Source: Planctomycetota bacterium
GTDB lineage: Bacteria; Planctomycetota; Phycisphaerae; UBA1845; PWPN01
DNA length: 10,649 nt
Direction of reading: 5' to 3'
Assembly (NCBI GenBank): GCA_016209665.1
Contig: JACQVT010000418.1
Location: 1 to 10,649 of the forward strand
Shown here: positions 1 through 7,139 of the stretch, in pieces
Numbering within the stretch: position 1 is the stretch's first letter
Layout: every line of letters begins with the position of its first letter
Position numbers and translations under genes: made by a program
The notes under the pieces: model-generated
What the model was told of the DNA's origin: nothing
The model's database searches: none
Seen by the model: only the letters and a program-made list of their open reading frames with translations

Positions 1-277
1 CGAAGGGCTGTGCGCAAAGAGCGGGTCGGCGAGCAGCAGCGGCTCGCTGGAGCCGTCGCACGTCATCCAGGCGATGGGCGACCCGGAGCGTATCGGGCAC
101 GGGGCGATCCGGATCAGTCTGTCGCGGTTCAACACCGAAGCGGAGATCGACGAGGCCCTGGCGATCGTTCCACGGGCGATCGAGCGATTGCGGGTGGTCC
201 AGCCGCGGGACGCCGACGAGATCGGGATGCCCGCGGCTCCGTTCCCCAGCATCGAGTTGCCGTTCGGCCACGAATGA
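1..277 (+). CDS. Cysteine desulfurase, NifS type, C-terminal fragment (5' end outside window)
   Basis: This is the last 91 codons of a PLP-dependent class V aminotransferase-fold enzyme, read in the frame of base 2 and ending with TGA at 275-277. The stretch SGSLEPSHVIQAMG, followed by GHGAIRISLSRFNTEAEID, is the characteristic C-terminal region of NifS-type cysteine desulfurases, which take sulfur from cysteine for Fe-S cluster or thio-cofactor assembly in the cytoplasm. In NifS and IscS the loop just before this reads SSGSACTSGS, and its Cys carries the persulfide. Here the loop reads KSGSASSSGS, so the catalytic position is Ser (AGC, 32-34). Another Cys lies six residues earlier (11-13). 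The PLP lysine and the N-terminal domain are outside the window. The tail ends without a Cys-rich or His-rich extension. Family assignment is confident; activity as a desulfurase is doubtful because of the missing Cys. Confidence 0.88.
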   Translation, partial: EGLCAKSGSASSSGSLEPSHVIQAMGDPERIGHGAIRISLSRFNTEAEIDEALAIVPRAIERLRVVQPRDADEIGMPAAPFPSIELPFGHE

Positions 278-317
278 ACCGGCCCCCGTGGGAGCAGCTT
301 CGGTGAGACCGGCTCTT

Positions 318-409
318 GTGGGACCGGCTTCCAGCCGGTCATTCGGACCGGCAAGATGCCAGTCCCACACAGATCGGTCATTTGGACCGGCAGGATGCCG
401 GTCCCACAC
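318..409. repeat. Cluster of three palindromic repeat copies (REP/BIME-like)
   Basis: Three related hairpin units lie between the desulfurase and the methyltransferase. Unit 1 (318-340) contains GACCGGC / GCCGGTC (322-328 and 334-340) around a 5-nt loop. Units 2 and 3 (336-370 and 375-409) are direct repeats of 35 nt at a 39-nt period with three mismatches. They contain GGACCGGC followed by GCCGGTCC, perfect in unit 3 (384-391 and 397-404) and with one mismatch in unit 2 (345-352 and 358-365). Units 2 and 3 are in the opposite orientation to unit 1: the GTGGGACCGG edge of unit 1 returns as its complement CCGGTCCCAC at the end of unit 3. A more degenerate relative may begin near 289. An open reading frame runs from 356 through this block into the methyltransferase, but that part is repeat, not protein. 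Confidence 0.75.
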
Positions 410-448
410 CAGGCGGCCGCAGCCGGGACCCCCGTCATTGAGACATAC

Positions 449-1630
449 ATGGATCTCCTGCAGAATGGTACCCTTCGTATCACCTGTGCCCGCGGGCTGG
501 CGGTGTTGCTGGAGCGCGAGGTTTCGCAGCTCGGGTACACGATCGACCTGTGCGACGACAGCGGCGTGGAGCTGACGGGCAATCTCATCGACGCGATGAA
601 GCTGAACCTGCGGCTGCACGTCGGGCTGTACGTGCTGTATCTTCTCGACCGGTTCGCGTGCCACACGGCGGATGAGATGTACGAGGGGCTGGTGCGGCTG
701 GCGTGGGAGGAGCTGATCTCGCCCGACGAGTACGTCAGCATCGTCTCGACGGTGGACACGCCGACGATCACCGACAGCCGCCACGCGAGCCGTCGGGCCA
801 AGGACGCCATCGTCGACCGGATCGCCGAGCACCGAGGCCGGCGTCCGAACAGCGGGCCGCAGCGCGAGAACGTCGTCGTCAACCTGCGGTGGAAGGCCGG
901 CGACTGCCGCGTGTACCTCAACACGACCGGCCGCAAGCTCTCGGACCGCAACTACCGCAAGATACCGTTCAAGGCTCCGATGGCCGAGACGCTGGCGGCG
1001 GCGCTGCTTCTGGAAGCGGGTTATGACGGCACGCAGCCGCTGGTCAACCCGATGTGCGGCAGCGGCACGCTGGCCATCGAGGCGGCCCTGATCGCGAGCG
1101 GGCGGGCGCCGGGCCTGCTGCGGAGCAACTTCGGGTTTATCCATCTGATGGGGTTCGATGATCCGGCGTGGCAGGCGATCCGGGCGGAAGCCCGTAAGCT
1201 GCGGCGGCCGCAACCGCCGGCGGCGATCGTCGCGACGGACATCGACGAGCGTGCGGTGGCCGCGGCCCGCCAGAACGCGATGACCGCAGGCGTGGATGGG
1301 CTGATCCGGTTCGAGGTGTGCGACTTCGCCGACACCCCCCTGCCGCCGGAGCCGGGCATCCTCATACTCAACCCGGAGTACGGCCAACGTCTCGGCGAGG
1401 AGGAGAAGCTGGAGCCCACCTACGCCCGCATCGGCGATTTCTTCAAGCGGAAGTCTCCCGGCTGGACGGGCTACGTCTTCACCGGCAATCCCAACCTCGC
1501 CAAGAAGATCGGCCTGCGGGCCAGCCGCCGCGTCACCTTCTTCAACGCCAGCATCGAATGCCGGCTGCTGAAGTACGAGTTGTACTCGGGAACCCGTCGG
1601 AGAGAGAAAGCCCATCCGGACGCCAGATGA
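449..1630 (+). CDS. THUMP-domain class I SAM-dependent RNA methyltransferase (RlmL/YpsC-like)
   Basis: The 393-residue product resembles the N-terminal half of RlmKL and the YpsC family, which methylate guanine N2 in large-subunit rRNA. That substrate is inferred from the family, not shown here. Residues 1-165 fit a ferredoxin-like plus THUMP RNA-binding region ending in VYLNTTGRKLSDRNYR. A Rossmann methyltransferase domain follows: SAM-binding motif NPMCGSGTLAIEAA (200-213), the acidic motif ATDID (262-266), and the catalytic loop NPEYGQR (308-314). The family normally has NPPYG, so the second Pro is Glu here. The start at 449 (MDLLQNGTLRITCARG) was chosen because the in-frame ATG at 356 lies in the palindromic repeat block and the extra 31 residues are translated repeat. 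No strong ribosome binding site precedes 449. The gene follows the desulfurase by 171 nt and appears to be a separate housekeeping gene. Confidence 0.85.
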   Translation: MDLLQNGTLRITCARGLAVLLEREVSQLGYTIDLCDDSGVELTGNLIDAMKLNLRLHVGLYVLYLLDRFACHTADEMYEGLVRLAWEELISPDEYVSIVSTVDTPTITDSRHASRRAKDAIVDRIAEHRGRRPNSGPQRENVVVNLRWKAGDCRVYLNTTGRKLSDRNYRKIPFKAPMAETLAAALLLEAGYDGTQPLVNPMCGSGTLAIEAALIASGRAPGLLRSNFGFIHLMGFDDPAWQAIRAEARKLRRPQPPAAIVATDIDERAVAAARQNAMTAGVDGLIRFEVCDFADTPLPPEPGILILNPEYGQRLGEEEKLEPTYARIGDFFKRKSPGWTGYVFTGNPNLAKKIGLRASRRVTFFNASIECRLLKYELYSGTRRREKAHPDAR

Positions 1631-2083
1631 ATCCCGTGCCCGGCGGCAGGCCCCGCCACAGGTGAACCCGGTCCGGCAGTTTCTCCGGCGAGGCGCAACT
1701 TCTTCGTCCGCAGGGCGTTCGAGTGTTTCCAGAGACTTTGGCTCCCCGAGCCGATGATTCGTTTCGGCGACTCAGTCGCGAATCACGGTCGCCCCCGTGT
1801 CTGAAAGACGCGGGCCACTCGCCCGGGCGTAGCCCTTGGGTGTAGCACGGCCCGCGGGCGGGCCGGTCGCCCCGCCCAGACTGTCGCGGACCTTCCTCAA
1901 GCCGGGAGCCGTGACGGCCTCGACGGGTCGGCAAACGGATGTAATAACCGATGCCGGGACACCGTTTGTAATGGGGGGTGCGTCCGCGGGGAACCGGAAC
2001 GTGGGCGCCGGGGTTCGGAGATGGGTTGAGGTCTGGTAGAATAGAGCCGGCCGCCGAGAACGGCTTTTGCGGATGGCTCTTCG
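1631..2083. other. 453-nt intergenic stretch with potential stem-loops, no convincing gene
   Basis: No reading frame here shows a recognisable domain or a convincing start; frames crossing it look like chance open frames in GC-rich DNA. Two potential hairpins are visible. TGATTCG (1755-1761) pairs with CGAATCA (1779-1785). CCCGTGTC (1794-1801) pairs with GACGCGGG (1807-1814) around the loop TGAAA with one G-U pair. Neither is followed by a run of T, so they are not typical intrinsic terminators. The distal part holds the candidate promoter for the DUF1549/DUF1553 gene. Confidence 0.5.
2014..2042 (+). promoter_or_regulatory. Candidate sigma70-type promoter for the DUF1549/DUF1553 operon
   Basis: A TAGAAT -10 element (2037-2042) lies 17 bp downstream of TTCGGA (2014-2019), a weak match to the -35 consensus. 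Transcription would start near 2049, leaving a leader of about 35 nt before the ATG at 2084. The -10 box and spacing are good and the -35 box is poor, so this is a plausible but unproven promoter. Confidence 0.35.
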
Positions 2084-3691
2084 ATGGCCCCCGCGGCTCG
2101 GCGGACCTGGGGATGGCTGATGGACCCGTCGATGATCTCGTCGGTCTGGCTGGCCGCGGGGCGGGGCAGAGCCGCCGCGCCGAAGGCGGCGGTCAGTCCC
2201 CTCGAGAGCCGCGCCGACGTCGAGCCGACCAACCCCATCGACGGACTGGTGTTCGGCCGGCTGAAGCGGCTGGGCATTCCCCCGGCCCGTCTCTGCTCGG
2301 ATGCCGTGTTCGTCCGGCGGGCCTGCCTGGACGTCATCGGCACGCTGCCCACCGCCGCCGAGGCCAAGGAATTTCTGCTGGACCGCAATCCGGCCAAACG
2401 TTCCGCCCTGATCGATCGCCTGCTGGAGCGCGACGAGTTCGGCGACTACTGGGCGATGAAATGGAGCGATTTGCTCCGCGTCAAATCAGAGTTTCCGATC
2501 AACCTCTGGCCTAACGCGGTGCAGGCGTACCATCGCTGGATTCAGGCCGGCCTGCGGCAGAACAAGCCCTACGACCGGTTCGCGCGGGAGTTGCTCACGG
2601 CCCGCGGGAGCAACTTCCGGGTGCCGGAGGTGAACTTCTATCGGGCCGTCCAGGGCCGCGAGCCGCAGGCCATCGCCCAAACGGTGGCCCTGACGTTCAT
2701 GGGAGCCCGGGCCGAAAACTGGCCGAAGGAGCGCCTGGCCGGCATGGCGGCCTTCTTCTCGCGGCTCGGGTACAAGTCCACGGCCGAATGGAAGGAAGAG
2801 ATCGTCTTCTTCGACCCGGGCAAGGTTCCCGACGACAAGTCCCCGCCGGCGGTCTTCCCCGACGGCACGCCGGCCCGGATACCGCCCGACCAGGACCCCC
2901 GGGAGGTCTTCGCCCGGTGGCTGATCGACCCGAAGAATCCCTGGTTCGCCCGCAACATCGCCAACCGCGTCTGGTCCTGGCTGCTGGGCCGCGGCGTCAT
3001 CCACGAGCCCGACGACATCCGGCCGGACAACCCGCCGACGAACCCGGGCGTGCTGACTCTGCTGGAGCGCGAGCTGGTGTCGGCCCGCTGGGACCTGAAA
3101 CGCATCTATCGACTGATCCTGAACTCGACCACGTATCAGCTTTCGTCGATTCCCGGCTCGGACCATCCCGACGGTCCGGCCAACTTCGCTCACTATCCGC
3201 TGCGTCGGCTGGAAGCCGAGGTGCTGATCGACGCCGTGTGCCAGATCACGGGGACGACGGAAGCGTACACCAGCGCCATCCCCGAACCGTTCACGTTCAT
3301 TCCGGGCGACCAGCGGTCGATCGCGCTGGCGGACGGGAGCATCACGAGTTCGTTCCTGGAGCTGTTCGGCCGTCCCGCCCGCGATACCGGCCTGGAATCG
3401 GAGCGCAACAACCGGCCCACGACGGCCCAACGGCTACACCTGCTGAACTCCAGCCACATCCAGCGCAAGCTGGAGCGGGTTCGGCCGGCGCCGTCGTGGG
3501 GAACTCCCAGAGGCAACCCGCGCGAGGCGATCGAGGGCCTCTACCTGGCGATCCTGTCGCGTTTTCCCACCGAAGAGGAGTTGATGATCGTGAGAGACTC
3601 GTTTCGCCCCGGCGGCGGCAAGGGGCGCGAGGCCCTGGTGGACCTGGCGTGGGCGTTGATCAACAGCGCGGAGTTCAGCTACCGGCACTGA
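2084..3691 (+). CDS. DUF1549 and DUF1553 domain-containing protein
   Basis: The 535-residue protein carries a DUF1549 domain (about 51-240; FVRRACLDVIGTLPTAAEA, then NKPYDRFARELLTARGSN) and a DUF1553 domain (about 270-530; VFARWLIDPKNPWFARNIAN, then NRVWSWLLGRGVIHEPDDIR, ending in ALINSAEFSYRH). These domains occur together mainly in Planctomycetes and related phyla, usually next to DUF1501 genes; their reaction is not known. Many relatives are longer and have an N-terminal cytochrome-like region plus a CxxCH motif within DUF1549. Here the corresponding segment reads FMGARAENWPKERLAGMAAFF (about 205-225), with no CxxCH. The N-terminus is odd: residues 1-30 have an Arg pair and a short hydrophobic run (MISSVWLAAG) interrupted by Asp-Pro, so a signal peptide is uncertain. 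An alternative ATG lies at 2120. No strong ribosome binding site precedes 2084. It is the first gene of the four-gene cluster. Confidence 0.88.
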   Translation: MAPAARRTWGWLMDPSMISSVWLAAGRGRAAAPKAAVSPLESRADVEPTNPIDGLVFGRLKRLGIPPARLCSDAVFVRRACLDVIGTLPTAAEAKEFLLDRNPAKRSALIDRLLERDEFGDYWAMKWSDLLRVKSEFPINLWPNAVQAYHRWIQAGLRQNKPYDRFARELLTARGSNFRVPEVNFYRAVQGREPQAIAQTVALTFMGARAENWPKERLAGMAAFFSRLGYKSTAEWKEEIVFFDPGKVPDDKSPPAVFPDGTPARIPPDQDPREVFARWLIDPKNPWFARNIANRVWSWLLGRGVIHEPDDIRPDNPPTNPGVLTLLERELVSARWDLKRIYRLILNSTTYQLSSIPGSDHPDGPANFAHYPLRRLEAEVLIDAVCQITGTTEAYTSAIPEPFTFIPGDQRSIALADGSITSSFLELFGRPARDTGLESERNNRPTTAQRLHLLNSSHIQRKLERVRPAPSWGTPRGNPREAIEGLYLAILSRFPTEEELMIVRDSFRPGGGKGREALVDLAWALINSAEFSYRH

Positions 3692-3758
3692 CCGGAGGAT
3701 GATGCGGTCCCTCGCGGGCCGCGATGAAAGCAGGAGGCGGCGGGCAGGAATCAAAAAC

Positions 3759-5147
3759 ATGGACCCCAAACAAGGCTCACAAGGCGGATCGCGGACTCCG
3801 GCGTCGGCCGAGGCGGCTTCGGGGTTGGCAGGTGCGCCGGTCTCTCGGCGCGAGGTGGTGCGTTGCGGCCTCGTGGGCGCCGCCGGACTGCTGCTGTCCG
3901 ACCGGATCGGCCTGGCCGTCCCCGCCACGACGCAGCCGGCCAGGGCCAAGGCGGTCATCCAGATCTGGATGTGGGGCGGCCCGTCGCACCTCGACACGTT
4001 CGATCCCAAGCCGGAGGCGGGCAACGATTACTGCGGCCCGCTGAACAAGGCGATCGCGACCAACGTAGATGGGATCATGATCGGCGAGCTTCTGCCCCTG
4101 CTGGCCAAGCAGGCCGACAAGTACTCGATCATCCGCGGCATGACGCACGGCGTGAACGCCCACGAGACGGCGTCCTACATGGTTCAGAGCGCACGGATGC
4201 CCGGGGGCCGGGAGGTCTACCCGAGCGTCGGCGCGGTGGTTTCGCTGTTCAAGGGCTACGACGCCGGACACCAGAGCCTGATTCCGCCCTACATCGTGCT
4301 GACCGAGCTGCAGGGCCGGTTCTCGGAAGCGGGCTTCCTCGGATCGCGGGCCAAGCCTTTCGCCACCGGCGGCGATCCGGGGCAAAGCCGCTTTGCCGTC
4401 GAGGGCATCGTCGCCCAGGGCATCTCTGACGAGCGACAGCGGGCCCGACGCGAACTGCTCCACAAGCTCGACGCGCTGGAGCGAGTCATGAAGGACGATC
4501 CCGAGTTGGTCGCCTGGCGGCAGTGCGAGAAGCAGGCCTACGACCTGATCCTGGGCGACGCCGGGAAGGTGTTCGATCTTTCGCAGGAGAAGGACGATCT
4601 GAGAGACCGCTACGGCCGCACGACGTTCGGGCAGTCCTGCCTGATGGCGCGGCGGCTGGTCGAACGCGGCGTCCCCTACGTCACCATCAACTACAAGGGG
4701 TGGGACACGCACAAGCAGCACTTCCAGACCGTGCGCCGAAAGCTGCCGGAAATGGACAAGGGGCTGGCGACGCTGCTGGAGGATTTGTCGGACCGCGGCC
4801 TGCTCGACACGACCATCGTCTGGTGGAGCGGCGAGTTCGGCCGCACGCCCAAGGTCCAGTGGGAGCCGCCCTGGAACGGAGGGCGCGGCCATTGGGGCCG
4901 GGTCTTCTCGGCCGTTCTCGCCGGCGGCGGGTTCAAGGGCGGCCGGGTGGTCGGGGCGTCGGATGCGAAGGGGGAGGCGGTCAAGGACCGGCCGGTGTAT
5001 CCATGCGACCTCATCGCCAGCATGTACGAACTGCTGGGCATCGACCCCGACGGGAAGATGCCCCATCCGCAGGGCAAGACGGTCCGCGTGACGCCCTCGG
5101 CCGAGGACGGCGTCAGCATGGGCGGGCGGCTGAAAGAGATCATGTAG
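3759..5147 (+). CDS. DUF1501 domain-containing protein with Tat-type signal
   Basis: The product (462 residues from this start) is a DUF1501 family protein, a group related to the alkaline phosphatase/sulfatase fold whose substrate is not established. Residues 29-50 form a twin-arginine-like signal (SRREVVRCGLVGAAGLLL), so folded export is likely. The family hallmarks are present: MWGGPSHLDTFDPKP (71-85) near the start of the mature protein, a conserved internal WDTH, and GEFGRTPK followed by GRGHWG toward the C-terminus. The start at 3759 has AGGA at 3746-3749, nine bases upstream. In-frame ATGs at 3699 and 3702 would add about 20 Arg-rich residues, and GGAGG (3694-3698) lies too close to 3699, though 3702 remains possible. 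It follows the DUF1549/DUF1553 gene by 67 nt (or about 10 nt with the earlier start) and precedes the PPC gene by 3 nt, consistent with an operon. Confidence 0.9.
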   Translation: MDPKQGSQGGSRTPASAEAASGLAGAPVSRREVVRCGLVGAAGLLLSDRIGLAVPATTQPARAKAVIQIWMWGGPSHLDTFDPKPEAGNDYCGPLNKAIATNVDGIMIGELLPLLAKQADKYSIIRGMTHGVNAHETASYMVQSARMPGGREVYPSVGAVVSLFKGYDAGHQSLIPPYIVLTELQGRFSEAGFLGSRAKPFATGGDPGQSRFAVEGIVAQGISDERQRARRELLHKLDALERVMKDDPELVAWRQCEKQAYDLILGDAGKVFDLSQEKDDLRDRYGRTTFGQSCLMARRLVERGVPYVTINYKGWDTHKQHFQTVRRKLPEMDKGLATLLEDLSDRGLLDTTIVWWSGEFGRTPKVQWEPPWNGGRGHWGRVFSAVLAGGGFKGGRVVGASDAKGEAVKDRPVYPCDLIASMYELLGIDPDGKMPHPQGKTVRVTPSAEDGVSMGGRLKEIM

Positions 5148-5150
5148 CCT

Positions 5151-7139
5151 ATGGCGGAATGCAGGAACCACTTGCGATGGTGGGCGGTGGCGGGGCTGGC
5201 CGCATGGTCGGCGGCGGCGCCGGCCGCACATGGGCAGCAGCCCGCGCCGCGGATCGGGTACGTCTATCCCGCCGGCGGCCGAGCCGGATCGACGTTCCGC
5301 GCGGTCGTCGGCGGACAACGCCTGCAGGACGTCGGCGATGTGTACGTGTCCTGCCCCGGCGTGACGGCCACGGTCATCGAGCACACCCGGCCGCTGACGC
5401 CGAAAGAGTTCACCCTGTTGCGAGACAAGCTCAAGGAGCTGCAAGACAAAAAGGCGGCGGCGACCCAGCAGAGTGGGCCGGGCCGACCACGCAACGCCAC
5501 GCGGCCCGCCTGGACGGATGATGACGAGAAGACGCTGGCCGAGATCAAAAAGAAGCTCGCCAATCCCCCGAACCGACAAGCCAATCCCGCGATCGCCGAA
5601 ACCGTGACGATCGAGGTGACGGTGGCTCGGGATGCGGAGCTGGGCGAGGCCGATCTCAGGTTGCGGACGCCCGCCGGCCTGACCAATCCACTCGTCTTCT
5701 GCGTCGGCCGACTGCCGGAGTTCTCGGAGGAAGAGGTACCCGACAAGGGCGGACCCGTGGGCGGCAAGGCTGCGGAATTCCCGAGGCCCCAGAGGAAGCC
5801 CGCGGTTGACCCGGTAACGGAGATCACGCTGCCGGCCGTCGTGAACGGTCAGATCATGCCCGGCGACGTGGACCGGTTTCGGTTCCAGGCCCGCAAGGGC
5901 GAGGGGCTGGTGGTGGCCGTCGCCGCCCGGGAGTTGATCCCCTACCTCGCCGACGCCGTGCCCGGCTGGTTTCAAGCCGTGTTGACCCTCTACGACGCCC
6001 AGGGGCGGGAACTGGCTTACGACGACGATTACCGCTTCGACCCCGATCCGGCGCTTTTCTATCGAGTTCCCCGCGACGGCGAATACCGGATCGAAATCCG
6101 GGACGCCATCTACCGGGGCCGCGAGGACTTCGTCTATCGAATCACCGTGGGCAGACTGCCGTTCGTAACCAGTGTGTTCCCCCTGGGCGGGCAAGCCGGC
6201 GCTGAAACGGTCGTCGAGGTCAAGGGGTGGAACCTCCCGTCAGCACGTCTAACCCAGAACGCCGCAGACGTCGAGGCGGGGATCACCCAGCTTTCGGCGT
6301 ACAAGGGATCGACGTTCACCAACCGTGTGCCCTTCGCGCTGGAAACGCTCCCGGAGAGCGTCGAAAAGGAGCCGAACAACGAGCCGGACCGCGCTCAGTC
6401 CGTCACGCCGCCGACCATCGTGAACGGCCGCAGCGACCGGCCGGGCGACTGGGACGTGTTCGGCTTCGAGGGCCGTGCGGGCCAGAAGGTCGTCGCCGAG
6501 GTGTATGCCCGCCGGCTGGGTTCTCCGATGGATTCCGTGCTCAAGCTCACCGATGCCGACGGCCGACAACTGGCGATCAATGACGATCACGAGGACAAGG
6601 GCGCGGGACTCATCACCCATCACGCTGATTCCTGGCTCCAGGCCAAGTTGCCGGCCGACGGGACCTACCACGTCTACGTCGGCGACACGCAGGAGAAGGG
6701 TGGCCCGGAGTATGCGTATCGTCTGCGGATCGGTCCGCCGCGGCCCGATTTCGAGCTGCGGGTCGTGCCCTCCAGCATCAACGTTCGCCGAGGCGGGAGC
6801 GCGACCCTGACCGTTTACGCGCTTCGAAAAGACGGGTTCAACGGGGAGATCTCGGTGGCTCTCAAGGACGCCCCGCCGGGTTTCAGATTGGCCGGCGGCC
6901 GGGTGCCGGCCGGCCAGGACCAGGCAAAGCTCACACTGACGGTCCCCCCGGCGTCGCTCGACGAACCCGTCAGTCTCGGTCTCGAAGGTCGGGCCACGAT
7001 CGAAGAGCAGGCGGTGGTAAGACCGGCCGTACCGGCCGAGGACATGATGCAGGCATTCGCATACCGACACCTCGTTCCCGCGAAACAGCTTCTGGTGGCC
7101 GTGTCGGGACGTCGGATGCCGAGGAACGGAGTAAGATGA
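5151..7139 (+). CDS. Exported protein with two PPC-type domains
   Basis: The 662-residue product begins with a Sec signal peptide (residues 1-28; WWAVAGLAAWSAAAPAAHG, likely cut before QQPAP). An IPT/TIG-like beta domain follows (about 34-80 and 150-185), interrupted by a charged helical insertion (about 82-147; KEFTLLRDKLKELQDKK). Two bacterial pre-peptidase C-terminal-like domains come next: about 227-335 (PGDVDRFRFQARKGEG, YDDDYRFDPDP) and about 420-527 (EKEPNNEPDRAQS, PGDWDVFGFEGRAGQK, INDDHED). The Asp-rich loops could bind Ca2+ (inference). The last part (about 532-662) is Ig-like and ends in AFAYRHLVPAKQLLVAV, a segment seen in related planctomycete proteins. No catalytic domain is visible, so a binding or adaptor role at the cell surface or in the periplasm is the simplest guess. 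The gene begins 3 nt after the DUF1501 stop, and its stop overlaps the next gene's ATG. Confidence 0.85.
   Translation: MAECRNHLRWWAVAGLAAWSAAAPAAHGQQPAPRIGYVYPAGGRAGSTFRAVVGGQRLQDVGDVYVSCPGVTATVIEHTRPLTPKEFTLLRDKLKELQDKKAAATQQSGPGRPRNATRPAWTDDDEKTLAEIKKKLANPPNRQANPAIAETVTIEVTVARDAELGEADLRLRTPAGLTNPLVFCVGRLPEFSEEEVPDKGGPVGGKAAEFPRPQRKPAVDPVTEITLPAVVNGQIMPGDVDRFRFQARKGEGLVVAVAARELIPYLADAVPGWFQAVLTLYDAQGRELAYDDDYRFDPDPALFYRVPRDGEYRIEIRDAIYRGREDFVYRITVGRLPFVTSVFPLGGQAGAETVVEVKGWNLPSARLTQNAADVEAGITQLSAYKGSTFTNRVPFALETLPESVEKEPNNEPDRAQSVTPPTIVNGRSDRPGDWDVFGFEGRAGQKVVAEVYARRLGSPMDSVLKLTDADGRQLAINDDHEDKGAGLITHHADSWLQAKLPADGTYHVYVGDTQEKGGPEYAYRLRIGPPRPDFELRVVPSSINVRRGGSATLTVYALRKDGFNGEISVALKDAPPGFRLAGGRVPAGQDQAKLTLTVPPASLDEPVSLGLEGRATIEEQAVVRPAVPAEDMMQAFAYRHLVPAKQLLVAVSGRRMPRNGVR
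7128..7139 (+). promoter_or_regulatory. Ribosome binding site and ATGA stop-start overlap
   Basis: GGAG (7128-7131) sits four bases before the ATG at 7136-7138, which overlaps the TGA (7137-7139) of the PPC protein gene. This arrangement indicates translational coupling and fixes the start of the RidA/chorismatase-like gene. Confidence 0.7.

Noticed and set aside
336..409. Possible CRISPR-like array (35-nt units at a 39-nt period)
   Set aside because: Only two full units with 4-nt gaps, no spacers of useful length and no cas genes. The units fit a dispersed palindromic element instead.
2486..3430. 314-codon open frame on the minus strand inside the DUF1549/DUF1553 gene
   Set aside because: Shadow of the plus-strand gene; no motif, low-complexity composition.
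5394..5591. Charged helical insertion in the PPC protein as a novel domain
   Set aside because: From memory, related planctomycete proteins carry a similar Lys/Glu-rich helical segment at this place, so it appears to be a family trait.
3777..6194. 805-codon open frame on the minus strand, opposite the DUF1501 and PPC genes
   Set aside because: The plus-strand genes have clear domains across the whole stretch. The minus frame has no recognisable motif and is rich in Arg, Gly, Pro and Ala, as expected when GC-rich third positions suppress stops on the opposite strand.
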